From assembly GCA_934101645.1 (NCBI GenBank), contig CAKORX010000006.1, positions 1 through 64,000 of the forward strand: DNA of 64,000 bases, written 5' to 3'. Position numbers and translations under genes: made by a program. The notes under the pieces are model-generated. The model worked only from the letters and a program-made list of their open reading frames with translations. It had not been told where the DNA came from and searched no databases. Shown here piece after piece: positions 44,189 through 52,761 of this stretch (positions are counted from its first letter, which is position 1; each line of letters begins with the position of its first letter). This DNA is from an uncultured Bacilli bacterium (GTDB lineage: Bacteria; Bacillota_I; Bacilli_A; RF39; UBA660).

Positions 44189-44839
44189 ATGAATAAAATT
44201 AATTGTGTCCTCCACAATAAGTGGAGAATGATAGAAAAAGTTTATAATAAAAATAATGTTAATAAAATAGTGAATTTTGGTATAGCACTATGTATGTTAT
44301 TTACTATAATGTTTGTACCAAAAATTCATGGAGTAAAGCAAAATACTGTTAGTGTATCGTCATTTGATTCATTTTCTAGTGAGATTACTAAAAGTGATAA
44401 GTTAGAATATATTTTAAATAAATATAATTTAACTGATTACCAATTTAAAGTGTTATCTGCAATCGTTATAGCAGAATCTCAAAGTAACTCTTATGAAGAT
44501 GCTTATGCAGTTATAAATACAATCTATAACAGAACTCATGCTAAAAACTGGGTTAGATCATGTGCTAATTATTTTGGCCAAAAAAATGGTAATAATTTAT
44601 ATTATCAAGCAATAATGCCAAATCAGTTCGTGGTTTATGAACATGGTACTTATCAAAGATATTTAAATAATGAATCATTAGTGGGCTATGATGCGATAAT
44701 TGACTTTTTATATGATGAAACTATAATGCATAATTATTTATCATTTAGAGCAAATTCAGTTAAAGTAAATGGTTCGGAAAAATTTAGTAATAATGGTAAC
44801 AACTATTTTAACATTTTAATAGATTCAAATAAAATTTAA
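44189..44839 (+). CDS. SleB-like cell wall hydrolase
   Basis: The 216-residue protein has an unusually long basic N-terminus, a membrane anchor or signal (about 30-50), then a domain with VLSAIVIAESQSNSYEDAYA, VINTIYNRTHAKNW and QFVVYEHGTYQ. This matches the SleB/CwlJ hydrolase fold (Hydrolase_2), in which the Glu is catalytic. SleB enzymes lyse spore cortex, but relatives occur in non-spore-forming bacteria. GGGGGAAAG precedes ATG 44189. The long N-terminus is odd, but ATG codons further inside lack ribosome binding sites. Confidence 0.75.
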   Translation: MNKINCVLHNKWRMIEKVYNKNNVNKIVNFGIALCMLFTIMFVPKIHGVKQNTVSVSSFDSFSSEITKSDKLEYILNKYNLTDYQFKVLSAIVIAESQSNSYEDAYAVINTIYNRTHAKNWVRSCANYFGQKNGNNLYYQAIMPNQFVVYEHGTYQRYLNNESLVGYDAIIDFLYDETIMHNYLSFRANSVKVNGSEKFSNNGNNYFNILIDSNKI

Positions 44840-44868
44840 AAGATGCAAGTTTATTTGCATTTTTTTTT
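44838..44868 (+). terminator. Terminator of the SleB-like gene
   Basis: AGATGCAA-GTTTA-TTTGCATTTT with T-run. Confidence 0.8.
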
Positions 44869-44901
44869 GAAATTAGATATTATTAATGAGAGGATAATAA
44901 T

Positions 44902-45300
44902 ATGAAAAAGAAATATAATGTTTTTTGTGAAGTAAAGATAACTAATATAATTTTAATAATAATTGGAACGATTATATGCGTTCTACCATTATTTACAAAG
45001 CTTAAATTTGATACAACAATTTTAATTATACTAATTTTATTAATTTTAATTTTTGTTAAGGATTTACGAAAATATTTGAATATCAAAAAATATGGTATAG
45101 AAGTAAAAGATGCAGACTATAAAATTGTTACTTTAAATAACAATAGAAAAATGCTTAAAGTACATTTTAATTATAAAAATAAAAATTATGACTTAATGGG
45201 AAAAATAACATTTAATGGAAAAGTACACGAGGGTAAAACTAATATTATTTTCAATAAAAAAGATCCAAATGAATTTTATGCATTTGGACCTAATAATTAA
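44902..45300 (+). CDS. Hypothetical two-helix membrane protein
   Basis: The 132-residue protein has two membrane segments (about 10-29 and 36-52) and a C-terminal cytoplasmic or external domain with beta character (YKIVTLNNNRKMLKVHFNY). No family is recognised; it resembles DUF3592-type small membrane proteins in layout only. GAGAGGATAAT precedes ATG 44902. Confidence 0.5.
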   Translation: MKKKYNVFCEVKITNIILIIIGTIICVLPLFTKLKFDTTILIILILLILIFVKDLRKYLNIKKYGIEVKDADYKIVTLNNNRKMLKVHFNYKNKNYDLMGKITFNGKVHEGKTNIIFNKKDPNEFYAFGPNN

Positions 45301-45354
45301 ATTCTAAATTGCAAGCATTACATTACTAATGATGTGAAAATTTAGAATTTTTTT
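45300..45354 (+). terminator. Long hairpin terminator
   Basis: AATTCTAAATT pairs with AATTTAGAATT around a 28-nt loop, then T-run, directly after the stop codon. Confidence 0.7.
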
Positions 45355-45377
45355 GTGTTAAGTCATTTCTTAACACA
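45354..45377. promoter_or_regulatory. Perfect 9-bp palindrome, possible operator
   Basis: TGTGTTAAG-TCATTT-CTTAACACA is a perfect inverted repeat about 90 bp before the next gene, without a T-run on either side, so it is not an ordinary terminator. Confidence 0.4.
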
Positions 45378-45466
45378 TTATTATTATGACGCAAATAAAA
45401 AATATTATACATTTAATTATTTGCCTTTTGTATTTATTTATTTTATAATTTATATGGTGATATTTA

Positions 45467-46315
45467 ATGAAAATAGCTTCATGGGAAGATTATAAAATAA
45501 TTAAAGCGAGTAATGGTTTAAAATTAGAAAAATGGAAAAATATTAAATTACTTAGACCAGATCCAATAATAATTTGGAATGATGAAAAGATTTCAAAAGA
45601 TGAGTGCGATGCTTTTTATCATCGTTCAAATACAGGCGGTGGTTATTGGGAAAATATCAATTCTGTTCCTAGCCAATGGAAAGTTAGTTATAAAAATTTA
45701 ACTTTTAATATTAAACAAATGGGTTTTAAACATACAGGATTATTTCCAGAGCAGGCGGTTAACTGGGATAGAATGATTGAAATAATAAAAAGAAGTAATA
45801 AAGAAGTTAAAATTTTAAATTTATTTGCTTATACTGGAGGCGCCACTGTAGCATGTCTTTCTGCGGGAGCAAGTGTTGTTCATGTGGACTCTTCGAAAGG
45901 AATGAATGATTGGGCAAAAGAAAATGTTAAATCATCAGGGCTAGAAAAAGCAAATGTACGTTTTTTAGTGGACGACGTAGTTAAATTCGTTGAACGTGAA
46001 ATAAGACGTGGAAATAAATATGATGCAATAATAATGGACCCTCCAAGTTATGGAAGAGGTAGTAATAAAGAAGTTTGGTCAATTGAAAAAGACTTAGATA
46101 ATTTACTTAAACTTTGTAAAGAAATTTTAAATGATGATTTTTTATTTATGTGTGTTAACACGTATACAGCGAACTTATCTATTATGACTTTAGAAGATTT
46201 ATTAAAAATAAATTTTAAAAACAGTAAAATTAATGTTGATGAAATTGGTTTACCAATAGAAAATACAAATTTATATTTACCTTGTGGTATAACCGGCTGG
46301 ATTACTAATGACTAG
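45467..46315 (+). CDS. SAM-dependent rRNA methyltransferase-like protein
   Basis: The 282-residue protein has an N-terminal region with SNTGGGYWENIN, then FPEQAVNWDRM, the SAM motif LNLFAYTGGATVACLSAGAS, HVDSSKGMNDWAKEN, and the catalytic motif IIMDPPSYGRG. It belongs to the RlmI/RlmK-like group (PF10672). The likely target is 23S rRNA. It overlaps an RluA-type pseudouridine synthase by 8 nt, so an rRNA modification operon is likely. Confidence 0.88.
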   Translation: MKIASWEDYKIIKASNGLKLEKWKNIKLLRPDPIIIWNDEKISKDECDAFYHRSNTGGGYWENINSVPSQWKVSYKNLTFNIKQMGFKHTGLFPEQAVNWDRMIEIIKRSNKEVKILNLFAYTGGATVACLSAGASVVHVDSSKGMNDWAKENVKSSGLEKANVRFLVDDVVKFVEREIRRGNKYDAIIMDPPSYGRGSNKEVWSIEKDLDNLLKLCKEILNDDFLFMCVNTYTANLSIMTLEDLLKINFKNSKINVDEIGLPIENTNLYLPCGITGWITND

Positions 46316-46967
46316 ACTAAATATATTATATGAAGATAATCATATAATCGTGGTATATAAATATCCTGGTATGCTTTCACAAAGTGACAACACAAAAGAT
46401 TTAGATATGTTATCTTTAATAAAAATTTATTTAAAAGAACGTTATCATAAATCAGGGCAAGCATATGTTGGCTTAGTTCATAGACTTGATAGACCTGTAG
46501 GCGGAGTAATGGTTTATGCAAAAACTTCTAAAGCTGCATCAAGGTTATCAGATCAAATTCGTAATAAGCAAATGATAAAAAAATATTATGCTTTAGTTCA
46601 TGGCTTTATGGAAGAAGAAAATGGAGTTTTAAAAAATAGAATTGAAAAAATCGATAATAAAAAAGTTTTATTAGACACACCAAATGGAAAAGAAGCCTTA
46701 TTAAAATATAATACTGTTAAAAAAATAAATAATTTTTCTTTAGTAGATATTACGTTATTAACTGGTAGATACCATCAAATAAGATTGCAATTTTCTTCGA
46801 GAAATCATCCTCTTTATGGCGATTATTTATATGGTGCTAAGAATGAAAAAGAATTAGCATTAATTGCATATAGTTTGTCTTTTAAGCATCCAACAACGCA
46901 AGAACAATTACGTTTTGAAATTGATATTAAAAATACAAATTTTAATAAAATTTTGATAAATTGTTAA
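46308..46967 (+). CDS. RluA-family pseudouridine synthase
   Basis: The 219-residue protein has NHIIVVYKYPGMLSQSD, the catalytic Asp motif GLVHRLDRPVGGVMVYAKTS, and LLTGRYHQIRLQFSSRNHPL. It lacks an S4 domain. It isomerises uridine in 23S rRNA or tRNA; the exact site cannot be told from sequence. It overlaps the upstream methyltransferase. Confidence 0.92.
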   Translation: MTRLNILYEDNHIIVVYKYPGMLSQSDNTKDLDMLSLIKIYLKERYHKSGQAYVGLVHRLDRPVGGVMVYAKTSKAASRLSDQIRNKQMIKKYYALVHGFMEEENGVLKNRIEKIDNKKVLLDTPNGKEALLKYNTVKKINNFSLVDITLLTGRYHQIRLQFSSRNHPLYGDYLYGAKNEKELALIAYSLSFKHPTTQEQLRFEIDIKNTNFNKILINC

Positions 46968-47031
46968 TTTTTGTTTACTTATGGTTAATAACCCTTTAAA
47001 ATAAAAAAATTTGAGGTAGAATTAGAATTGT

Positions 47032-48126
47032 ATGAAACAAGTAGATTTAGTTAAGGTAGGCAATTTTATTACCAAGTTAAGAAAAGAAAACGGGTTAACT
47101 CAAGAAGAACTAGCAAATAAATTAATGATTTCTGACAAAGCAGTTAGTAAGTGGGAAGGTGGAAAAAATTTACCGGATATTGAGTGTCAGAGACAAATTT
47201 GCAAACTTTTTAATATTTCTTTAGAAGAGTTACATAATGGCGAAAGGGATATAAATAAAAGAACAAAAACAAAAAGGTTATTTAAAGAAAATACGATATT
47301 TAAAATTTTAATTATTTGTTTATTCCCTTTATTTGTATTTTTATTTGTTTTTTTAATAATTAATTATAGGGCCATAAAAATATATTATTCAAGAGATAAT
47401 AGAAATAACTCAAAAGAAAGTTTGAATGCAGATTTTTTAATTATTAAAAATAGAAAGCAGTTACTTTTGATGTTTGATCATATTACTCCAATTAATGATG
47501 TAATAAATGACTCTGATTTAGTAACATTAAATATTTATTCTGAAGATAAACTAATTAGTACAACAAACGATTTAAACGATAAATCACTTCTTTTTAAAAA
47601 TAGAAAAATTAATATTAATAAATTAAAGATTGAAGTTGTAGTTACTACAATTGATGATACTGTTAAAACTTTTGTGTCGGAACCTATTTTGCATAAATTA
47701 AACTATTATAAAGCAAGTGATGATTATATTAATAGTATGCTTATTAATAAAAAAACTGAAGTTTTATCACAAGCTGACATAGTAAAATTACTTGAAAATG
47801 CAGATTATAGTAAAATTGATGATGAAACTTATGAAAAAATAATAAAAGAAAATGATAGTTGTTTAAAAATAAAATATAATTTAAGTATTAATAAGGTTGA
47901 TATAGTATATGTTTTTAACAATTATGTCACAAAAATTAAGGGCGATTATGAAACAGAAAATATAAGTTCAGTTGTTTATAATAAAGATAATTTAAATAAT
48001 GTTGTCGAAAAATATTATTTTAACTATAAAACAAAAGCAAAAAATTGTATTATCGGAGAGTGTGCAACTCTTGAAAGTGTCAGTAAAGACGTAGCTAAAT
48101 ACATAACTCTACCTCAAGTAGAGTGA
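47032..48126 (+). CDS. XRE-family HTH regulator with membrane segment and large exported domain
   Basis: The 364-residue protein has an N-terminal HTH (LRKENGLTQEELANKLMISD, KAVSKWEGGKNLPD), one membrane helix (about 95-117) and an external domain of about 240 residues without recognised motifs. A secreted protein of unknown function is encoded 67 nt downstream in the same direction, so the regulator may sense or control it. ATG 47032 lacks a strong ribosome binding site. Confidence 0.75.
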   Translation: MKQVDLVKVGNFITKLRKENGLTQEELANKLMISDKAVSKWEGGKNLPDIECQRQICKLFNISLEELHNGERDINKRTKTKRLFKENTIFKILIICLFPLFVFLFVFLIINYRAIKIYYSRDNRNNSKESLNADFLIIKNRKQLLLMFDHITPINDVINDSDLVTLNIYSEDKLISTTNDLNDKSLLFKNRKININKLKIEVVVTTIDDTVKTFVSEPILHKLNYYKASDDYINSMLINKKTEVLSQADIVKLLENADYSKIDDETYEKIIKENDSCLKIKYNLSINKVDIVYVFNNYVTKIKGDYETENISSVVYNKDNLNNVVEKYYFNYKTKAKNCIIGECATLESVSKDVAKYITLPQVE

Positions 48127-48193
48127 CATTCTACTTTATCTCGGTTGCCAAAATATGCCAAAATGCGTTATGATTTTCTCGAAAGGAGGGCAA

Positions 48194-49060
48194 TTGAGAA
48201 GTAAGATAGTAAAAGTTATGTTTTTCTTTCTACTATTAATACCAATTTTGGTAAAAGCAGAAAACCAAGATATTTCTGAAGTACCTCATTATGTAAACGC
48301 ATTAGGAACAAAAATTAGAATTACAGATTGTGAAAAAATAATTGCGGTTTATGATGAAGATTATATGGAAATGATGACTGAAGAAGATTACGAAAGATTT
48401 AGAAATAAAAAAATCGATTTAAATAATCTCGTTCAAAGCAAAGCATATATTAAAACAACTATCAATCATATAACTGATGAGGTAAGCCATACTCAAGTTA
48501 GTGAAGCAGAATATAATAATTATAGTCCAGAAAATGATAGCATTGAAGTTTATTTAGAAACGGAATATAAACATTTGACTTTAACAGGTTCTGCTTATGG
48601 TGATGGTTATGGCGATGTTACTTTAGGAGTAGTATGGAAAGCAATACCAGTTCGAAGATCTTTTGATATTTTAGCAGTAAGATATGTTGGAATTGAAAGC
48701 ATTAATGGAACACAAACTGGAAAACAAGTTTACAAAATAAATGGTGAACTTGGTTATGTAGACTATGGTTGGAATGGTACTAATATCAATAGAAAAGATA
48801 ATGGCTTTGGCATATCTATGAATCTTATTAATTCTGCGGATGTTGACTATTTCCGTATGTATATAGATTCTGAAATTAAATTTACAGGCCAAGGTCCTAC
48901 AATATATGGAACATACCAACATGCAATCAAAAATGTTACCTTAGCTGCATCTAAAAACTATATATTCACTTCCGGCGGTTTAGGTGGCGTTATTGATTAT
49001 CAAAGTAGTTTTCAAGAAAAATATGATGATATGCAAGGTTTAGCAATATATTTTTATTAA
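48194..49060 (+). CDS. Secreted protein of unknown function
   Basis: The 288-residue protein has a signal peptide (KVMFFFLLLIPILVKAEN) and a mature domain rich in Gly, Tyr and Asp, with EYKHLTLTGSAYGDGYGDVT and YGTYQHAIKNVTLAASKNYI. It looks beta-rich, but no family is recognised. The start is TTG 48194 with the strong site AAAGGAGGG 3 nt before it; a longer frame from 48155 contains that site and is rejected. It follows the XRE membrane regulator. Confidence 0.6.
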   Translation: MRSKIVKVMFFFLLLIPILVKAENQDISEVPHYVNALGTKIRITDCEKIIAVYDEDYMEMMTEEDYERFRNKKIDLNNLVQSKAYIKTTINHITDEVSHTQVSEAEYNNYSPENDSIEVYLETEYKHLTLTGSAYGDGYGDVTLGVVWKAIPVRRSFDILAVRYVGIESINGTQTGKQVYKINGELGYVDYGWNGTNINRKDNGFGISMNLINSADVDYFRMYIDSEIKFTGQGPTIYGTYQHAIKNVTLAASKNYIFTSGGLGGVIDYQSSFQEKYDDMQGLAIYFY

Positions 49061-49300
49061 TATAAAAGAAAAAGTGAAGCAAAAAATAGCAAGAAAAAAG
49101 AGTAAAACAAAGAAATAGCATAAAAAAAGAAAAAAGTGAAATACAATGATAGCATATTATTTAGTACAAAACTATATTACTTTATGATATTAATGAAAAT
49201 GGCAATAAATAAAAAAATATAAGAATAAATTACCAAAACACAAATTGCCATTTTCATATAATATCGTTTCAAAAAAAAAAATTAAAAAAACAGTCAAAAT
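49061..49300. repeat. Intergenic A-rich tract and 14-bp perfect inverted repeat
   Basis: From 49063 to about 49143 the plus strand is almost free of C and T, with recurring GAAAAAAG and ATAGCA words. From 49193 to 49206 ATGAAAATGGCAAT is repeated inverted at 49244-49257. The homology extends outward into GATATTA/TAATATC with a 2-nt offset. No ORF is seen. It may be a remnant of a small transposable element or a long hairpin. Confidence 0.6.
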
Positions 49301-49303
49301 TGA

Positions 49304-49332
49304 TTGACATATTAGGATTTATTTACTATAAT
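49304..49332 (+). promoter_or_regulatory. Consensus sigma-A promoter of tRNA-Asn
   Basis: TTGACA, 17-nt spacer, TATAAT: perfect consensus. Confidence 0.9.
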
Positions 49333-49351
49333 TTATCTTGTATTGATAAGT

Positions 49352-49427
49352 GCCCAATTAGCTCAGTCGGTAGAGCGCACGGCTGTTAACCGTTAGGTCG
49401 TAGGTTCGAGTCCTACATTGGGCGCCA
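49352..49427 (+). tRNA. tRNA-Asn (GTT)
   Basis: Acceptor GCCCAAT pairs perfectly with ATTGGGC; the anticodon loop CTGTTAA gives GTT; discriminator G; CCA encoded. Confidence 0.95.
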
Positions 49428-49459
49428 TTTTTTTTTGCGTATTTATATTAAAAGTATAC

Positions 49460-49485
49460 AACGGTACCGTAAGGTGCCTTTTTTA
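49460..49485 (+). terminator. Terminator of tRNA-Asn
   Basis: GGTACC-GTAA-GGTGCC (one G-U) with T-run. Confidence 0.78.
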
Positions 49486-49536
49486 TTGAAATTTTAATTA
49501 AATTATTTTATACTAATTAAGAAAGGTTGATAATAT

Positions 49537-50454
49537 ATGAATGAGAAAATAAGTATGATTGAACGCTATGGAGAAGATTTGACAAAGAAGACTTATATAA
49601 CTGATCCTGCCATAGCAAGAGATAATGAAATCAAAGAATGTATGCTTATTTTATTAACACCAGAAAAAAGTGCTTTGTTAGTTGGTAAAGCAGGTATAGG
49701 TAAAACTGCCATAGTCGAGGGTATTGCATATCGTATTCAAAATAATTTAGTTCCTGATGCTTTAAAGGGCTGGGTTATTATTAAAATAAATATCACAAGT
49801 TTAATTGGAGAAACTCAAAGCGAAGGACAGACAGAAAATCGTATGGATTTATTAATGCAAGAGTTATCTCAGAGAACTAAAACTATATTATTTATTGATG
49901 AAACACATTTACTTGTTAATAGACAAGGAGGACTAGATTTTGCAAATATGTTAAAATCTGGACTTGACCGTGGTACAATCAAAATGATTGGAGCAACTAC
50001 AACCGAAGAATACGAAACATATATCTTAAGAGATAGAGCCTTTTTAAGACGTTTTCAAAAAGTTGATGTATTAGAGGCTTCACAGGATGATTGTGTAAAA
50101 ATATTAATGGGTACTTATCCAAAACTAGAGAAACAAATTGGTGTAAAACTAAATTATACACCATTTATTATAGAGAAAATAATGCGTTTTATAGTTGAAA
50201 TGACTGATGAATACAAAAGAATTTATGAAATTTCAAATAGATATCCTGATATTTGTTTAACAATTATAGCTAATGCATTTACTTATGCGTTATATGATAA
50301 TAGTAGTGTAGTAACTATAAAACATTTTTACAAAGCAATATGCAATGCAAAAAGTATTTATCCAGATGCGCTAGTAAGAGAAAAACAAAGATTTATAACT
50401 TTATTTAGCGATATGTTAAAAAATGAAAATGTTGATTTAAACGATATTAAATAG
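49537..50454 (+). CDS. Single-domain Clp-like AAA+ ATPase
   Basis: The 305-residue protein matches the first AAA+ domain of ClpA/ClpB/ClpC: Walker A GKAGIGKT, Walker B ILFIDETH, GATTTEEYETYILRDRAF and an Arg finger in FLRRFQKV. There is no N-terminal Clp repeat domain, no second AAA domain and no ClpP-binding loop. It ends soon after the small AAA lid. It may be a stand-alone remodeller or motor for an unknown partner. AAGAAAGG precedes ATG 49537. It lies between tRNA-Asn and secE. Confidence 0.82.
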   Translation: MNEKISMIERYGEDLTKKTYITDPAIARDNEIKECMLILLTPEKSALLVGKAGIGKTAIVEGIAYRIQNNLVPDALKGWVIIKINITSLIGETQSEGQTENRMDLLMQELSQRTKTILFIDETHLLVNRQGGLDFANMLKSGLDRGTIKMIGATTTEEYETYILRDRAFLRRFQKVDVLEASQDDCVKILMGTYPKLEKQIGVKLNYTPFIIEKIMRFIVEMTDEYKRIYEISNRYPDICLTIIANAFTYALYDNSSVVTIKHFYKAICNAKSIYPDALVREKQRFITLFSDMLKNENVDLNDIK

Positions 50455-50497
50455 TATTTTTCTTGATTTTTATTAAAAAGTATTGTATATTATAAAT

Positions 50498-50520
50498 GAA
50501 CACGAAAAAGTGTTTTTTTA
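50498..50520 (+). promoter_or_regulatory. Terminator-like hairpin in the secE leader
   Basis: AACAC-GAAAAA-GTGTT followed by seven T lies directly before the GGAGG of secE. It could attenuate secE-nusG transcription. Confidence 0.5.
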
Positions 50521-50531
50521 TTGGAGGAAAA

Positions 50532-50780
50532 ATGACAAAAGATAGTGAAAAAACCAAAGAAATTAAGCAAACAAAAAAAGTAACTAAAAAAAGTAAACCA
50601 AAAGTAAAAAAAGAGAGTTATTTAAAAGGCGTAAGAAAGGAAATGAAACTTGTTAAATGGCCAACATTTAAAGAAGTTATTAAGTACACTATTGCTACAG
50701 TTGTAATGTGTCTTATTGTATGTGGTTTCTTTTTACTTTTAAATTTATTATTATCATTAATAAAAGGATGGTTGGTGTAG
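50532..50780 (+). CDS. secE: Preprotein translocase subunit SecE
   Basis: SecE is the essential small subunit of the SecYEG channel. The 82-residue product has a Lys-rich N-terminus, the conserved amphipathic helix YLKGVRKEMKLVKWPTFKEV and one membrane helix (about 50-75). ATG 50532 has GGAGG upstream; the earlier frame from 50496 includes the leader hairpin and is rejected. nusG follows after 4 nt. Confidence 0.94.
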   Translation: MTKDSEKTKEIKQTKKVTKKSKPKVKKESYLKGVRKEMKLVKWPTFKEVIKYTIATVVMCLIVCGFFLLLNLLLSLIKGWLV

Positions 50781-50784
50781 TATT

Positions 50785-51327
50785 ATGGAAGAAAATCAAA
50801 AATTATGGTATGTAGTTAATACATATTCAGGTCATGAACTTTCAGTTAAAGAAAAACTTGAAATGCGTACAGAAAGCATGGGAATGCAGGATTATATTTT
50901 TAGAGTAATTATTCCTGAAACAACTGAGGTTGAAGTAAAAGATGGAGTAAAAAAAGAAAAAGTTAAGAAAATGTTTCCTGGATATGTTTTAGTCGAAATG
51001 ATAATGACAGATGAAGCATGGTATATTGTTCGTAATACTCCGGGAGTTACAGGATTTATTGGCTCTAGTGGTAAAGGTGCTAAACCAACTCCATTATTAC
51101 CTCAAGAAATAGATAGAATACTTGCCTCAATGGGAATGAGTAGAGTAAATGTCGATGCTGAAATGAAAGTTGGCGATAATGTTAATATTATTGATGGACC
51201 ATTTAAGGGAATGAATGGAAAAATTGATAGCATTGATGCTGAAAATAATCGTTTAACTATAATTATTGACTTATTTGGTCAAGAAACATCCGTAGATGTA
51301 GAAAACTATCAAGTTAGTAAATACTAA
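50785..51327 (+). CDS. nusG: Transcription termination/antitermination factor NusG
   Basis: NusG binds RNA polymerase and couples it to ribosomes or Rho. The 180-residue product has the NGN domain (LWYVVNTYSGHELSVKEKLE, FPGYVLVEMIM, VRNTPGVTGFIGSSG) and the KOW domain (VGDNVNIIDGPFKGMNGKID). In Bacilli the next genes are usually rplK and rplA; here a terminator and an interrupted ABC permease follow instead. Confidence 0.96.
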   Translation: MEENQKLWYVVNTYSGHELSVKEKLEMRTESMGMQDYIFRVIIPETTEVEVKDGVKKEKVKKMFPGYVLVEMIMTDEAWYIVRNTPGVTGFIGSSGKGAKPTPLLPQEIDRILASMGMSRVNVDAEMKVGDNVNIIDGPFKGMNGKIDSIDAENNRLTIIIDLFGQETSVDVENYQVSKY

Positions 51328-51358
51328 AAAAATTAATCGTTTGTGATTAATTTTTTTT
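51326..51358. terminator. Terminator of secE-nusG
   Basis: AAAAAAATTAATC-GTTTGT-GATTAATTTTTTTT. The last codons of the convergent permease fragment lie within it. Confidence 0.85.
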
Positions 51359-51513
51359 CTGTTAAAGAGACAATTAAATATAATAAATAGGAAAAGATAA
51401 TTAATATAAATATTGACGACATTACTAGATCCAAATCAAAAACTTGTGTGCCATACATTATTAGATATCCAATACCTTTTTTACATGAAAGAAATTCTCC
51501 AGTTATAACTCCA
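51333..51513 (-). pseudogene. C-terminal fragment of ABC transporter permease (interrupted gene)
   Basis: On the minus strand this reads GVITGEFLSCKKGIGYLI, then MYGTQVFDLDLVMSS, a hydrophobic helix and a stop at 51333. It is the typical C-terminus of SsuC/TauC/ThiX-type permeases. Its N-terminal part is at 56777-57393. Joining both at the shared CCA restores an uninterrupted 264-codon permease. The gene was split by the 5.27-kb element between them. Confidence 0.9.
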
Positions 51514-51821
51514 TCATAACAGGTATGGGGAGAAATTCATAATAAAGTAGTATTTCAAAAATAAATAACTAATCTATGACAGTTATGCATATTGTAAATA
51601 TGATGTAAAAGAGTAATATTGAGATTTTTGTATTTAGTTGCATAAATTATATTATTTAATTTAATTGTGTTATAGAAAATACTTTAAAAAGACTAGGTTA
51701 TGATTATGAAAAAATAATAAATATAGAAGTCGTTTTTTTATAAATAAACTATAAATATCTTGGAATAAAAAGAAAAACAAAAAATAAGTAAATTTGAATA
51801 TGAATTGGAGGTATCTAAATA
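51514..51821. other. Left arm of the element, no clear gene
   Basis: This stretch is A+T-rich with many stops in all frames. A short open fragment at about 51669-51749 reads NCVIENTLKRLGYDYEKI and may be a gene remnant. I see no RNA gene or repeat. Confidence 0.4.
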
Positions 51822-51960
51822 ATGTATGTTGTTGATATAACAAGAGTTAATAAAAAAAGTATGATAGTGATATGTTGGTTGGTAAAATGATCACTGTTAC
51901 TAAAACAAAGACAATGAATTATTATGCTCTTGCTAACTTACAAATTACTATGGAATCTTA
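51822..51960 (+). pseudogene. Frameshifted small gene in the element
   Basis: ATG 51822 has TTGGAGG upstream and reads MYVVDITRVNKKS, then a stop at 51890. A one-base shift after KKS lets the frame continue as YDSDMLVGKMITVTKTKTMN and on to a stop near 51960. The strong ribosome binding site and the long continued frame suggest a decayed gene. Product unknown. Confidence 0.45.
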
Positions 51961-51982
51961 ACTATTAGATAAAGAATTAAAT

Positions 51983-52159
51983 ATGGATTTATTTTTCTTA
52001 AAATCATTTATAAAGGATAATTATAACATTGATATTAAAGATGGATTAATAATACAAAGTATAAATGCTAATAAAGAAAATTGTGTGTTTGTTAAACAAT
52101 TTATTTATAATAAAAATTCTTATTACTATATCTATCAGTTTTATAAAAATAGATTTTAA
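51983..52159 (+). CDS. Possible 58-residue hypothetical ORF in the element
   Basis: The open frame MDLFFLKSFIKDNYNIDIKD ends in YYIYQFYKNRF. It has no visible ribosome binding site and could be the C-terminal part of the decayed gene before it. No function can be suggested. Confidence 0.3.
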   Translation: MDLFFLKSFIKDNYNIDIKDGLIIQSINANKENCVFVKQFIYNKNSYYYIYQFYKNRF

Positions 52160-52195
52160 AAGTATGGTATAATATAAATTGAAGGTAGGTGTAAA

Positions 52196-52711
52196 ATGAA
52201 GAATACAATCATTAAGTCAGTATTAGCAGTTGTGTTCGGAATAGCTATAGGTATATTTTCAAAATGGGGAGATGTTATACCTGGTGATAATTTAATAAAA
52301 TATTTTGGATGGATATCTACTGGTGTTATTATTTGGTTGGCAATAGGTTCATTTTTAATTATCAAGACTAAGAATAGAAAAGAATTTAGTATTGTTTATT
52401 CATTATTTATGATATCAATGCTGATATCGTATTATATTTTTTCTCTGGGGGTAGTTAAATACTTAGTTAAAAGAATAGTAATATTTTGGATTATAATGTT
52501 TATTGGATCACTTATCTTAGAAAATATAATATATGATAAAAAAAATACTAATTTGTTTAGAATATTATTTATTCTAGCTTCAATAATATTTTTGATATAT
52601 GATGCCATAGAAATAAATGGAATTAATCTAATAGCTATTATTCCTGAGGTATTAATGGTTGTATATGTTTTAATTATTATTAGCAAAAGCATAAAGAAAT
52701 CTAAAAATTAA
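52196..52711 (+). CDS. Hypothetical multi-helix membrane protein
   Basis: The 171-residue protein has about five membrane segments (first at 5-23) and no recognised motif. AGGTAGGTG precedes ATG 52196, and TATAAT lies about 25 nt upstream. It is element cargo, just before superoxide reductase. Confidence 0.6.
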   Translation: MKNTIIKSVLAVVFGIAIGIFSKWGDVIPGDNLIKYFGWISTGVIIWLAIGSFLIIKTKNRKEFSIVYSLFMISMLISYYIFSLGVVKYLVKRIVIFWIIMFIGSLILENIIYDKKNTNLFRILFILASIIFLIYDAIEINGINLIAIIPEVLMVVYVLIIISKSIKKSKN

Positions 52712-52761
52712 ATAACAATTATTTAGTTAAATTATAAATTTGTTATAGAAGGAGGAAACAA

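Noticed and set aside
48114..48140. Hairpin AAGTAG/CTACTT after the XRE gene as a terminator
   Set aside because: There is no adequate T-run after the stem, so I did not list it as a terminator.
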